Notes under the pieces: generated by a model | What the model saw: only the letters and a program-made list of their open reading frames with translations | Database searches by the model: none | What the model was told of the DNA's origin: nothing | Origin: an uncultured Clostridia bacterium | GTDB lineage: Bacteria; Bacillota; Clostridia; Oscillospirales; Ruminococcaceae | Assembly (NCBI GenBank): GCA_947624675.1 | Contig: CANQLI010000001.1 | Location: 228,510 to 292,509, forward strand | Length of the DNA stretch: 64,000 bases | Reading direction: 5' to 3' | In this document: positions 52,463 to 62,343 of the stretch, one piece after another | Layout of the letters: each line of letters opens with the position of its first letter | Position numbering within the stretch: the first letter of the stretch is position 1 | Position numbers and translations under genes: made by a program

Positions 52463-53699
52463 TCTTTACACCCTTTTTAACAATGATCCTTACGCCTATC
52501 GCTATGAGAACAAGTCCAACACCTGCTAAAACAGGAACCGGCCACCAAAGCTGTCCCGTTTGAGGAAGCCAAGACTCATATCCATACACAAGATGGCTCT
52601 TAGCAATTTCAAGCTCCTGTAATGCAAGACGGATCTCCTCTTCGGTCGAATCACTTGCACCGAGGACCTTCATCGCCCTCTCATAAGCCTCAATAAATTC
52701 TCTCCAGCTTTCGGGAGTGTAATCGTCTTCAATAAGATGGCTGAATTCCTCAACCTCTCGCTCAAGCTCCTCACGGGGAGGAAGTGTTGTTGTGACTGTT
52801 GTCACACCCGGAGGCGGAGATGTAGTTGACACGGTTGTGGTGGTGGTTGTTGTAGTATTTGTTGCAGCCGTTGTATTAACTGTTGTAGCTGTTGTATGCG
52901 GTTCTGTTGTTGACGGAGGCGGATTGTATGTGTTTACAATCAAAAACTCCGTTTCATTCATTCCATAGCTTACCGTATAGCCTTCAGGAATTCCCGTTTC
53001 CTTAACTCTCCAGGAAACCGTTTTATCAGAATTCCATTCATAATACCATCCGTTTGACGCATCAAGTTTAACTGTCCTGTCAAGCTTATCGTTTGCGTAA
53101 AGCTCAACGGTTATATCATTCGGACGGGCATACTCCGCTCCAACATCGTTAGACCATATCTTTCTAACCGAATAATTGACCTTCTCAGGCTTTGGTATTT
53201 CCTGATTGACATACTTCGGATATACCGTTATATCGTCGTCAGCAAATCCCCCTACCTCAACTATTGACGGCGAGGGTGTGAATTTATAGCTCTCAGTAAC
53301 TCTTTCAGTTCCTGAGATAAGATATATTCCTTTACTAAGACCTATCAGCTTTAATTGTCCGCTGTTGTCGGTTGAGCCCGAAGCATTAGCTTGTATCTTA
53401 TCAAGCTTTGCATATGTCTCAAAAGTATATGCGGCAGTTGCGGCGTCGCTTGATCTTGTTCCAATAGTTACATTATACTTTGAAAAGCTTCCCTCCAATG
53501 TAAATCCTCCGGTATCGTTTCGAGAACCGATTCGATACGCGCTCCAGTGCGCTCCCTCAAGAGGATTTCCGCTGCTTCTGCAAACAAGTGTCATTGAACC
53601 GTTTTGCGCATGGGCAGGGATAATTATGGCTGCCGAAAATACAAACATCAATATCAATATGGACAGCAATGTCTTTATTGAAAAACCTTTTTCGTGCAT
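52446..53699 (-). CDS. LPQTG-anchored accessory pilus/surface protein
   Basis: A 417-residue secreted protein. Signal peptide to about residue 31 (cut near AHAQ), a SpaA-like N-terminal domain (GNPLEGAHWSAYRI), a Cna-B domain (about 172-260, SVRKIWSNDVGAEY), a Thr-rich linker (about 262-310), a FIVAR-like helical repeat (about 312-372, YTPESWREFIEAYERA), and the sorting signal LPQTG at 378-382 with membrane helix and basic tail. It probably forms the pilus base or minor subunit. Located between the two sortase genes. Confidence 0.85.
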   Translation of the reverse strand: MHEKGFSIKTLLSILILMFVFSAAIIIPAHAQNGSMTLVCRSSGNPLEGAHWSAYRIGSRNDTGGFTLEGSFSKYNVTIGTRSSDAATAAYTFETYAKLDKIQANASGSTDNSGQLKLIGLSKGIYLISGTERVTESYKFTPSPSIVEVGGFADDDITVYPKYVNQEIPKPEKVNYSVRKIWSNDVGAEYARPNDITVELYANDKLDRTVKLDASNGWYYEWNSDKTVSWRVKETGIPEGYTVSYGMNETEFLIVNTYNPPPSTTEPHTTATTVNTTAATNTTTTTTTTVSTTSPPPGVTTVTTTLPPREELEREVEEFSHLIEDDYTPESWREFIEAYERAMKVLGASDSTEEEIRLALQELEIAKSHLVYGYESWLPQTGQLWWPVPVLAGVGLVLIAIGVRIIVKKGVKNDKTQ

Positions 53700-53715
53700 A
53701 AAATTCCCTCCCTTA

Positions 53716-54636
53716 TCAATCAGATTTGTTTAGCTTTTGCTTAAGCTTATTCTTGTCATCAGCGCTCAAATTGTCATCAGGCGTCTTAAGCGGAGATTCA
53801 AAATCTAATTTCCGCTTTTTCTTCTTTCCGCCGAATATCCAGTACAGTATCAACAATATCACCAGCGGCGCTGCCACAAAAGGCACTACCGTCATTGAAT
53901 CCACCTGTACCGCATCAGCCTCAGCCTTTGAAAGCTCTGCATCAAGTACCGTATCGATCCTGTGAGCCCTTACAAGAAGACGATGTGAATTTACTCCGTA
54001 CGGAGTACAGGTCTGAAGCGTAACAAGATCACGACCCGGTACACATATAAGCTTGTTCATATCATCAGGCTCTACTATGTTTATTTCTTCGACCTCGTAG
54101 GTGTATACATCCTTTAATACTGTTATAGTAAATGTATCGCCCTCCGTAAGCTTATCCAGATCGGTAAACAGCTTTGCTGACGGAAGTCCTCTGTGTGCAG
54201 AAATAACTGCGTGATTTCCCTCTCCGCCTATCGGAAGAGTTGAGCCTTGAAGGTGACCTACCGCAATATTTAATACTCCCTCGCCTGTTCCGTGATAGAT
54301 AGGAAGCTCTACCCGTATCTGTGGAATAGAAACATATCCCATTATTCCGGTTCCGGTTATGTCGAGAATTTTATCATAATCCTTTACCTCGTCATAATCT
54401 AAAAACGGCTCTCTTAAATTTCTTATTCCCTCGTTATACTCTCTTGCTCGTTTCAGTATTGCTTCGATGTCTACCTCTTTTAACTGTGAAGCCTGCTTTT
54501 GATATGTAGCAATCGCACGGCTTTGTGTGTGCGAGTTCCACCAGTCGCTTATCACAGGATATAGCATTACGGAGAGCCCCACCAGCAAGACGACAACCAA
54601 AAGAATAGTTGAACCTTTACCCTTTTTCTTTCTCAT
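53716..54636 (-). CDS. Class C sortase (pilus polymerase)
   Basis: A 306-residue sortase with membrane segments at both ends (about 9-28 and 249-268) as in class C. Catalytic His148 (ISAHRG), Cys210 (LQTCTPYG) and Arg219 (NSHRLLVRAHR). The lid region before the barrel reads NLREPFLDY, where many class C enzymes have a DPF/DPW motif. It joins pilin Lys to the LPETG Thr of the next subunit. It follows the backbone pilin gene across a hairpin. Confidence 0.93.
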   Translation of the reverse strand: MRKKKGKGSTILLVVVLLVGLSVMLYPVISDWWNSHTQSRAIATYQKQASQLKEVDIEAILKRAREYNEGIRNLREPFLDYDEVKDYDKILDITGTGIMGYVSIPQIRVELPIYHGTGEGVLNIAVGHLQGSTLPIGGEGNHAVISAHRGLPSAKLFTDLDKLTEGDTFTITVLKDVYTYEVEEINIVEPDDMNKLICVPGRDLVTLQTCTPYGVNSHRLLVRAHRIDTVLDAELSKAEADAVQVDSMTVVPFVAAPLVILLILYWIFGGKKKKRKLDFESPLKTPDDNLSADDKNKLKQKLNKSD

Positions 54637-54650
54637 GAAGCCCTCCCTAA

Positions 54651-54679
54651 TGCCTGCCGACTAATAAAGCCGGCAGACT
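54651..54679 (-). promoter_or_regulatory. Intercistronic hairpin between pilin and sortase genes
   Basis: Leftward arms TCTGCCGGCT and AGTCGGCAGG around a short loop, no T-run. Such hairpins can protect the pilin 3' end and lower downstream sortase expression. Confidence 0.5.
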
Positions 54680-54746
54680 AAATTAGGTATTATTTTTTAC
54701 TTTTCGGCTTTTTCAAACCGATGTTTTTAAACCTTGTTTAAGCTAT

Positions 54747-56327
54747 TTATGAGTCGCTTCTCATTCTTCTCTTAACGATAAGAAGGATTGCTGCGCCTGC
54801 AACAACGATTCCGCCGCCTACGAAGAAGATAGTTGTACCGATTCCACCTGTTTCAGGAAGAGTTGTACCCTTGTGGTTAGCAATTTCTGCGCCGAGTACG
54901 CCTGAAGCTGAAGCTGCACTTCCTGGTTCTCCGTCAGCTGTAATGTTGATTGTCGGGCAGAGTGCAGGAGCGTTTGAACCGTCATAGTCTTGGTCATGAA
55001 CATCATCAGCGGTAATTACCAATTCAACAGGATTGCTCAGCTTGTTATATCCCGTAGGAGCCTTAGTCTCAGTTAGTGTATATGTTCCTTCGTCAAGACC
55101 GATAACCGTTATAAGTCCGCTTGCATTTGTTTTAAGAGTTGACGCTTCGGCTTCAGTATCAACCCATGCTTCCACTTTATTAGCCTCATCAATCTTCAAC
55201 CATTTGTTATCTGAATTCTGAAGCTTGAATTCAGCACCTTCAAGTTTATCAGTTGTCTTTTCTCCGTCTACCTTTTCAACATTAAGTTGATAAGTAAATA
55301 CTACTACCTTAGCCTCAGGTGTTTTACCCTTGTCGCCTTCGCCGCCGACATTCGGGTTATTTGAATATTCAAGATATGCTTTGTTCGGGTTTCCTTTAGC
55401 GTTTCCTATTTCTGCTTTCTCATTAAGCTTAGCCTTGAAATATACTTCAACTGTAGTATCTTGTGTAATTTCGCCGTATGAACCGTTAAGCAGGTCTGTT
55501 ATTGTTACTGTCAAGCTTTGACCTTCGCCAGTGATTACTATATTTTTATCATCTTTGAAGTTTTCGACGGAAGTACCATTGATTTTAATATCTGTAACAT
55601 CTACATAAGTAAGTCCTTCGCTCATTGTATCTTCAAATACAAGCGTATACTTTTCATAATCACCAATATTGTCCGGCATAGTAGCAGTTAGCTTGAAAGG
55701 CACCTCATCACCTATATCATAGTCAGCTACATCCTGCCATGTTTTTCCGTTTTCTGCATCATCGTCATCGTCCAAAACTTTCTTGTCTAATGTAGGCTTA
55801 TCGCTCTTTACAGTCGCATTAGCAGCTCCGACTACTTTAACGATAAATCTTGTGTATGCCTCGTCTTGATTCTCCAATGATTTATCAATATCCTTGATCA
55901 AATAATAACCTACAGGAATATCACTTACAGTAGCCGATGTTCCACTTGTTGTCAATGTCTTTGCATTAGCAGAATTTAAATGCTTGCTGATTATATCTGC
56001 TATAGACTGAAGATTAGCATCTTTCAATGCCTCTGCTACATCAGCAGCAGAATCACAACCATCAAACCCGTCAACAGCCTTGATTTCATTCAGAAGCGTC
56101 GTGGTATCTGTAACTCCATTACCCCACTCAATATCTGAAAGTGTGGTGCCTTCGAGTCTACCTGAAAAAATCTGATAGGCTTCATATGTGTGTTTCTCGT
56201 TTGTTCCGGTTATCGTTATGCTGCCGGGGTCATCAGCGGCAAACGATGTAACCGTTGTGGTGACTGCAAGCGAAGCAGCCGCCAGCGCTGCAACTGCAAC
56301 GCTCAAAAGTTTTCTTAGCTTTTTCAT
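54747..56327 (-). CDS. Major (backbone) pilin, SpaA/FimA type
   Basis: A 526-residue protein. Signal peptide ends near residue 31 (SFAADD). The N-terminal domain is followed by KPTLDKKV at 177-184, the expected position of the pilin-motif lysine (Lys182 or 183). A middle isopeptide domain (YDIGDEVPFKLTATMP) and a C-terminal SpaA domain (NVEKVDGEKTTDKLEGAEFKL, E-box YTLTETKAPTGYN) follow. Sorting signal LPETG at 490-494, helix and basic tail. GGAG before the ATG. Confidence 0.93.
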   Translation of the reverse strand: MKKLRKLLSVAVAALAAASLAVTTTVTSFAADDPGSITITGTNEKHTYEAYQIFSGRLEGTTLSDIEWGNGVTDTTTLLNEIKAVDGFDGCDSAADVAEALKDANLQSIADIISKHLNSANAKTLTTSGTSATVSDIPVGYYLIKDIDKSLENQDEAYTRFIVKVVGAANATVKSDKPTLDKKVLDDDDDAENGKTWQDVADYDIGDEVPFKLTATMPDNIGDYEKYTLVFEDTMSEGLTYVDVTDIKINGTSVENFKDDKNIVITGEGQSLTVTITDLLNGSYGEITQDTTVEVYFKAKLNEKAEIGNAKGNPNKAYLEYSNNPNVGGEGDKGKTPEAKVVVFTYQLNVEKVDGEKTTDKLEGAEFKLQNSDNKWLKIDEANKVEAWVDTEAEASTLKTNASGLITVIGLDEGTYTLTETKAPTGYNKLSNPVELVITADDVHDQDYDGSNAPALCPTINITADGEPGSAASASGVLGAEIANHKGTTLPETGGIGTTIFFVGGGIVVAGAAILLIVKRRMRSDS

Positions 56328-56352
56328 AACTATTCTCCTTTAAAAATTATTT

Positions 56353-59300
56353 TTAATTACAAGATTGCTCCGACCTTCGCCTGCGCAGAATTCGCAGTGC
56401 TCCAAGTGATCCTACCGTCAGAATACCTCCTGCTGTATAGAACCACATTGTTCCGAACGAACCTGTTTCAGGCATATGTCCGATAACAATCTTAGTAGAT
56501 TTGTTTGTAATGGTAATCAGTCCGACAGAACCGAAACCATTTCCTGCGTAGCTCACCTTGTTATCAGCGAGCTCTGATGTTTCCACAACATAATAGTAGT
56601 AAGGTTGCCCAGCATCGTCATACGGCTTAATTATGTCGTTAAATGTCATCTTCCAGTTATTTCCCGCATTTAACACATATCCTTGAGCATCACCGACAAG
56701 CTCCGCACCCGGGGGCAGCTGACCAGTGGTAAGCTGAGTTTTGGAACGGTAGATCTTGAATATGATCTCCGGGTTTTTAGGCTGACCCTCCTTACCGTCG
56801 TAGTCGCGCCAGATTTTCCTAACCGTAAGACCCGCCGTATTAGTTACCTCAACGGTTCCGTTGTCGTTTAAACCGCTGTTTCCGTAATACGGAACATACT
56901 TAGCATCTTTTTCTCCAACCGTATATGTCTCACTACCTATGGTGTAAGAAACCTCTTTAACATAGTAGTACCAAGGCTGACCCTCATCCGTTCCGTTAGG
57001 TAACTGCTGTGACTCAAGCCCATCCCATTTCCAAGTCCAGTTGTTTTCCTGATTAAGTTCTACTCTGCTTCCCTCGACATACTCAAGCTTTCCGGGGAAT
57101 CCATCAGTAACCTTGGTATGTGAGCGATAAAGCTCTACTGTTACGGAATCTGAAGTGTGGTCCACATCTTCGTCCAGCCATGTTTTATGAACACCGACTT
57201 GGATATACCTGTAGTTTTGGATATATACCTTACTTGCGTAGTTTACAATGGTATAATCTTTAACGTCGGGTGGTATTCCTCCCGAGTACTTTCCATATAC
57301 GAAGTACCTCGGCTCTTCAAGTTTAACATATCCTTCCGGAGGATCGACCTCAACGAGCTTATACATCACACCTCTTTCAGGTTTAAAATTGTAAACCTCA
57401 TCTGCTCTAAGCTCTAATTTAGCGGCAACTCCGGTTGCTTCATCTTCCCAATCAGCCGACACTACCGTGTTTACATTAACAGAACCTACCGTATCCTTAC
57501 TGAACTTAGTAGCTACAAGCCAAGTCTTTGTAGTCTCATCCCATTTATAAAGATTAAATGTAGCATTTAGCTTTTTGGAGTAGTTTCCGACATCTACCTT
57601 TTCAAGGACAATATATCCGTCCGTCGCCGATATAGTTGCATCAGATTCCTTCCTCAAATACATTTCACTCTCGTTTGATGAGCTTTCTGTTATCATTGAA
57701 GTGTTTACATTGACGGTATTGACCATTGTCATTTTATCGTCCTTTTTATCTTCGCTTATTTCAGGACGCCTTACCAGATACTTGTAAACTATCTTGATCG
57801 GCATTTCGTCAGGAACAGTTATACTTAACTTAGCTACATACGGGCGCCCATCACAAGTAACAGATTTAATTGAAGATATACTTTCACTACCTGCAATGGT
57901 TATACTATCACTATTTAAAGCGGTTGTCTCCCATACAGTATTGCCTTTTTCATCATATTTTGTGCCAATGTTATCAAATGTTGAGAATTTTTTATTCTGA
58001 CTACCGATACCATCGTATACAATGCCCCAGCCCTCGTACTTTCCGTCAAAAACTATTTTTACTTTACTTCCGGGTTCCAAGCCTGTTACAGTATATCCCC
58101 AGTTATCCGAATTATAACCATATTGTTGAAGATGCTTCTTGTCGCTTACAACTCCATTTTTACTCTCAACTTCAGGGTTATTATCCAAAACATAACTGTA
58201 TTGATCGTTCTCTAGAGGAGTTTCTGTGCCATCCTCGTTAATACGGTAAACCGTTATATTATCAAGATAAGCGTTTACAACCGACTGATCTGTGATAATA
58301 TTTCCTTTATCGTCCTTGTTGGCCTTGATAATGTCCTCAAGAACAAGAGTATCGGCGCTTGAAAGTTTATCGCCATTAGGATTTATCTTTACCTCATACT
58401 CAATATAACCTGCTCCGTAATTATCTTCACCGTATTCATTTTTCTCATTGATCCTATTTTTAGTTAGTGTAGACTCCTCAAATTTCTGCGTCTGGGTCGT
58501 CGGCTTGTATTTATCCTCGGAGTCCTTGACGGTGTTAACCAACTCTTTTAATCCATTAGCCAACCTTTGGTCAAAATATTCTTTTGAAACAATTAAGCTA
58601 AATTCAAAGGTTGATTTCACGGAAATATATTGAGGTTCATAAATTACAAGTTTCTTTCCGTCCTCACTAAGGTGTGAATTAGTTGAATGTGTACCCCATC
58701 CAAAAATGTCACCTGTATAATTATTACAAGACCACTTTACTACTTCTCCTGTATTTCCTTTTTCTTTTGTGTAAAGCTCAAATCCTTCCGGGAATATATC
58801 TTCGATCGTATATGCCGAAGAATACTTACTATCGTCGCCATTTACAACTATTGTGTAATCGAACTTATAGTAATCCTTTCCGTTTACCTGAACCACCTTA
58901 AGGTCGTTTACCGACTTTGTCGTTACACCGGACTCCTGACCGTTTATGTCAAATGTCGCATCGTATTTTACATACGGAGCTTTACCCTCATCAACATTTT
59001 CATATTTAGGCGGATCGTTCGGCTTTGATTCTTTTCCGTTAAATGTTACCTTATTATTAAAGGCGACAAGCGTACCCTTCTGAACATTTTCAATATCTGC
59101 GGTCGTATTATAATTTATAGTTACTTTGGTAACGCTGTCGAGATGCGAGTTATCAGTAAATTTTATATGGAATTGAGTCGTCTTGCCGTCATCGGAAAGA
59201 GTTTTTTCCACCGTGTAGCAATCTGCTGGAAGCGGGGCGCCGTTTTGATCAACAATCTTCAGGTCTTTTAGCTGTTCTTCGGTAATATAGTGAAGGAGGC

Positions 59301-61308
59301 CGTCCTCTCCGTCGTTTGACAACACTATATCATCCATCGTAAGACCTTTAAATTTACCTGCCTCCTGTTCAATAACGATAGTCCAAGGAATTGTCCATTG
59401 CTTGACAGTTCCATCCGTATCCTTGATTTCTGTCTTTTCACCATGTGTCTTAGTAACAGAGTTTTTCGCATCCCACTCAACCGTTTTGTCTGACGACTTT
59501 CCTTCTCCAAACTCAGCGTGGTTGCTCACAGAATATTTTCCTGTGCTTTCGTCATATACAGCATCATCTTTTGAAGTCTTAAACTCAATTACTATTTTGT
59601 CAAGATTATCATCATCGCTAATGTCTTTAAAGGTTATCGTGCCGTTCTCTTTATCAAAATTATAGTGGATATTATTAAAATAGTCTTCTATTTTTTCATC
59701 ATTAATATATCCGCTGTAATCTACTTTCTTATAGCCGGTAATCGTTAAATCGCCAACCATATTCTTGAGCATTTCATCAATAACCGACTTGCCGTTTATA
59801 CTATCGGCGTTGCCTATATTATCAATCGTAAGCGTCCATGTAACTTCAGTAGCGCCATCCCAACAATGTCCGTCCTTTGTAAATGTCTGGTTGTGGTATT
59901 CAACAGACTTTTCGTCAGTCCACGGACCGTCCGGTATGGAAACAGAGTTTGTATTAGACCCCTCTACTGCATCGGTCGAATAGGTTATGTTGACATCGCC
60001 TGCATAACCGCTTTCAGAACTAAGCGTCAATGTATCGCCCGAAAGCGTTCCTGTAACATCTGACGGATCAAATTTTAGCTCATCAGCTTGATTCAAAAAC
60101 TTCGCAAACGCAGCGTCTTGAATTTTAAGCCCATCAACATTTCTTCCGGTTACATTTTTGACTGTAACTGTCCAATCTATCTTTCCTGTATTGTAATTCG
60201 CTTTACCTGATTTCTGGAGACTGTACGCAAGCTTATATTTTACCTCGTCAGAATCTGTCAAAGTTTCGCTTCCGTCGTTTTTATTATAAGACATACTGTT
60301 TTTAACTTTTGCATGCCACTCGGTTTTATCCCAGTTACACTCTAAGCCGTCCTTACCCGGAGCTATGAGCTGTTCATCGGTAAGCTTGGTCTGATACTTC
60401 AAAGTAACTTGTTTATCGTTTACATTTCCAAAAGTAAATGTTTTCGTTTCGGGGTTATATGTTCCTGCGTTTGGTGGGTCAGTCGTCACAACGGTATCTG
60501 CACCAAACATAGTATCTGTTATCGTGTGACCGTTTAGACTGTCGCCCTTTGGATTATCTACCGTTATAGTCCACTCAATAGTTCCGGTTTTATCGTCAAC
60601 TACCGAACCTGTCTTTTCAACACCAAGCTTCTTTTCAGTGAACCCCTCAACTTCAATAGTCTGATTACCGACCTGAACCTCAGTTTTTGTACCGGTTTCA
60701 TCTTCCTTTCGAGTTACCTCTGCTTTAAAACCAAGCGTGCCGGTATATCCGCTTGCGTACTCATCTATGAATTGTTCATAAATCTCTATAATAACTAAAC
60801 CGTTTTCATCAACAAAATAACGACCTACGGAATTGCCTTTGTCAATTACATTTCCGCTGTAGCCTCCTTCGGGTATTTTAACATTATCAGATATTGTGTA
60901 ATACAAAAACGGTCTATCTTTAGTAATACGATTACTGTCATTTACTTCTGGAACATCATATTCCATACTGAACTGTCCGGTTATCGTATTTCCGTCAGCA
61001 GATACTGATGTATCGGAAAATTTGCCCGTTACGTTGTTGCTCAGATCAATACCGTTTGTATCTTTATCAAACTTTTTTACCCACTCAGGCACACCCGAAG
61101 GATCAGCATCCGCAAGCATTATGTACTGATCCTGATTTATAGCGTCCTCTATCTTCGCTGTTTCCGTGGCGCTCATCGCAGGTAAAACCAAGCTTGAAGT
61201 TACTGAAAAAGCGACAATGAACGATAAGGCAGCGGCAGTAAACCTGTAAATTCGCTTTTCCTTGCGGCTGTCAACATATCGTTTGATTTTATCACCAAAG
61301 CTGCTCAT
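56353..61308 (-). CDS. Giant pilus tip/adhesin protein with MPETG sorting signal
   Basis: A 1651-residue surface protein. Export signal within the first ~47 residues (basic start, then LSFIVAFSVTSSLVLPAMSA). A long series of isopeptide/collagen-binding-like beta domains fills about 70-1330 (repeated patterns such as TGTIEWTITVDNPKGDSLNG, TGKIDWTVTVKNVTGRNVDG, ATEVTWTLTIDN). A SpaA-like domain lies near 1290-1390, and two Cna-B domains near 1410-1600 (VGVHKTWLDEDVDHTSDSVT, LTVRKIWRDYDGKEG). Sorting signal MPETG at 1612-1616. It is the largest subunit and first structural gene, as expected for a tip adhesin; its ligand is unknown. Confidence 0.9.
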   Translation of the reverse strand: MSSFGDKIKRYVDSRKEKRIYRFTAAALSFIVAFSVTSSLVLPAMSATETAKIEDAINQDQYIMLADADPSGVPEWVKKFDKDTNGIDLSNNVTGKFSDTSVSADGNTITGQFSMEYDVPEVNDSNRITKDRPFLYYTISDNVKIPEGGYSGNVIDKGNSVGRYFVDENGLVIIEIYEQFIDEYASGYTGTLGFKAEVTRKEDETGTKTEVQVGNQTIEVEGFTEKKLGVEKTGSVVDDKTGTIEWTITVDNPKGDSLNGHTITDTMFGADTVVTTDPPNAGTYNPETKTFTFGNVNDKQVTLKYQTKLTDEQLIAPGKDGLECNWDKTEWHAKVKNSMSYNKNDGSETLTDSDEVKYKLAYSLQKSGKANYNTGKIDWTVTVKNVTGRNVDGLKIQDAAFAKFLNQADELKFDPSDVTGTLSGDTLTLSSESGYAGDVNITYSTDAVEGSNTNSVSIPDGPWTDEKSVEYHNQTFTKDGHCWDGATEVTWTLTIDNIGNADSINGKSVIDEMLKNMVGDLTITGYKKVDYSGYINDEKIEDYFNNIHYNFDKENGTITFKDISDDDNLDKIVIEFKTSKDDAVYDESTGKYSVSNHAEFGEGKSSDKTVEWDAKNSVTKTHGEKTEIKDTDGTVKQWTIPWTIVIEQEAGKFKGLTMDDIVLSNDGEDGLLHYITEEQLKDLKIVDQNGAPLPADCYTVEKTLSDDGKTTQFHIKFTDNSHLDSVTKVTINYNTTADIENVQKGTLVAFNNKVTFNGKESKPNDPPKYENVDEGKAPYVKYDATFDINGQESGVTTKSVNDLKVVQVNGKDYYKFDYTIVVNGDDSKYSSAYTIEDIFPEGFELYTKEKGNTGEVVKWSCNNYTGDIFGWGTHSTNSHLSEDGKKLVIYEPQYISVKSTFEFSLIVSKEYFDQRLANGLKELVNTVKDSEDKYKPTTQTQKFEESTLTKNRINEKNEYGEDNYGAGYIEYEVKINPNGDKLSSADTLVLEDIIKANKDDKGNIITDQSVVNAYLDNITVYRINEDGTETPLENDQYSYVLDNNPEVESKNGVVSDKKHLQQYGYNSDNWGYTVTGLEPGSKVKIVFDGKYEGWGIVYDGIGSQNKKFSTFDNIGTKYDEKGNTVWETTALNSDSITIAGSESISSIKSVTCDGRPYVAKLSITVPDEMPIKIVYKYLVRRPEISEDKKDDKMTMVNTVNVNTSMITESSSNESEMYLRKESDATISATDGYIVLEKVDVGNYSKKLNATFNLYKWDETTKTWLVATKFSKDTVGSVNVNTVVSADWEDEATGVAAKLELRADEVYNFKPERGVMYKLVEVDPPEGYVKLEEPRYFVYGKYSGGIPPDVKDYTIVNYASKVYIQNYRYIQVGVHKTWLDEDVDHTSDSVTVELYRSHTKVTDGFPGKLEYVEGSRVELNQENNWTWKWDGLESQQLPNGTDEGQPWYYYVKEVSYTIGSETYTVGEKDAKYVPYYGNSGLNDNGTVEVTNTAGLTVRKIWRDYDGKEGQPKNPEIIFKIYRSKTQLTTGQLPPGAELVGDAQGYVLNAGNNWKMTFNDIIKPYDDAGQPYYYYVVETSELADNKVSYAGNGFGSVGLITITNKSTKIVIGHMPETGSFGTMWFYTAGGILTVGSLGALRILRRRRSEQSCN

Positions 61309-61354
61309 ACCGTTCTCACCTCTTTCCCTGAAACTTAGTTATTTTCGCATCTGA

Positions 61355-61936
61355 TTACTCAGCAAAACCTATTTTGCTGAGTGGCCAAACTCTAAACATT
61401 ATTTTTCCGACAACAGCCTCTTCCGATATACATCCGATCGTAGAAGATCTGCTGTCCACCGAAGTAGACCTATGGTCTCCCATAACAAATATCCTGTGCT
61501 CCGGCACCTGATACGGAAGCTTTATATCACACTCTCCGTACGCTTTTTCCTTGACATAAGGCTCATCAAGCTTTTGCTCATTTACATAAACCGTACCGTC
61601 CGGGTCTATATTTATGTAATCTCCCGAAACGCCGATAACGCGTTTTAAAAGAATTTTGTTATTGTAATAAAATGCGACGATATCGCCTTTAGAAAAACTG
61701 CCACCTTTACCGCAAACGACAAGCTCGTCATTTTTAAGTGTAGGCGTCATACTTGTTCCCGTTACTCTTAAGACCGGAAGGAACAGCATTGAAATAAGCA
61801 CTGCCGCCGCGGCAACGACCACCAATGAAGCTATCGTATTATACAAAAGCTTTGCAAATTCCTTTTTGCTTTTCGTTCTTCTTATTTCCCTGTAAAACTG
61901 CTCCGCTTCGGGAAGATCAATAGTTTTATTGTCCAC
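61355..61936 (-). CDS. Signal peptidase I (pilus-operon type)
   Basis: A 193-residue S26 peptidase with one membrane segment (SLVVVAAAAVLISMLFLPVL), catalytic Ser62 (VTGTSMTPTL) and Lys98 (LLKRVIGVSGD), and GDHRSTSVDSR. GTG 61936 is chosen since GGAGG lies ten bases ahead; the reading could extend 21 codons further without a ribosome site. It overlaps the coiled-coil gene by 11 bases. A dedicated peptidase in a pilus operon resembles SipA of streptococcal pilus islands, but here the catalytic pair is intact. Confidence 0.9.
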   Translation of the reverse strand: MDNKTIDLPEAEQFYREIRRTKSKKEFAKLLYNTIASLVVVAAAAVLISMLFLPVLRVTGTSMTPTLKNDELVVCGKGGSFSKGDIVAFYYNNKILLKRVIGVSGDYINIDPDGTVYVNEQKLDEPYVKEKAYGECDIKLPYQVPEHRIFVMGDHRSTSVDSRSSTIGCISEEAVVGKIMFRVWPLSKIGFAE

Positions 61937-62231
61937 TGTTTTGTGTCCTCCGCCTTTTTTTACGGGTTCCCTGAGACTTTGTACCCTGGGCTTCTCCACC
62001 GGCGTTATCTTCAGAAATATTCTCTCCCTTTTGACCTCTCACAAGCTTTGTGAGTTGCCTTTCGGCTTTTGCTATCGCAGCCATTACCTCCTCGTGTTCC
62101 TTGCTGCGTTCATCAAGCAACCCCGTAAGGCGTTCATTTTCAAGCCGCGTCTCATCAAGCTCCTTACGCATATAATAAAGCAACTCCAGGAGTTCCTGTC
62201 GCTTAAGCTTTTTTACTTCTTTATCAGTCAT
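61926..62231 (-). CDS. Small coiled-coil protein at the head of the pilus operon
   Basis: A 101-residue protein with no signal peptide. Residues 1-70 are a charged heptad-like helix (KKLKRQELLELLYYMRKELD, RLENERLTGLLDERSKEHEE) and the tail is basic (TRKKRRRTQ). I recall similar small proteins beside sortase loci in Clostridia, but know no function. GGAGAG precedes the ATG. It is translationally coupled to the signal peptidase. Confidence 0.7.
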   Translation of the reverse strand: MTDKEVKKLKRQELLELLYYMRKELDETRLENERLTGLLDERSKEHEEVMAAIAKAERQLTKLVRGQKGENISEDNAGGEAQGTKSQGTRKKRRRTQNSGQ

Positions 62232-62267
62232 TAGAACACTCTCCGACTACGGTATTATCAAAAGGTT

Positions 62268-62341
62268 GTATCGTAAACATACCGATCTGCATAGCTTTTA
62301 TCGAGCTGACGAAATATCACCTTTTCTAAAAACAGCGATAC
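62268..62341 (-). promoter_or_regulatory. Foldable leader RNA of the pilus operon
   Basis: In the transcript GTATCG at the 5' end (62341-62336) pairs with CGATAC (62273-62268), enclosing 62 bases that include an AGCT/AGCT hairpin and a purine-rich AGAAAAGGTGATATTTCG segment. It lies between the promoter and the first gene. It does not match the c-di-GMP class I or II consensus I know. Confidence 0.4.
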
Positions 62342-62343
62342 TA

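Noticed and set aside
62268..62341. c-di-GMP riboswitch upstream of the pilus operon
   Set aside because: Tempting from context, but the conserved core of neither class is present; kept only as an unclassified leader.
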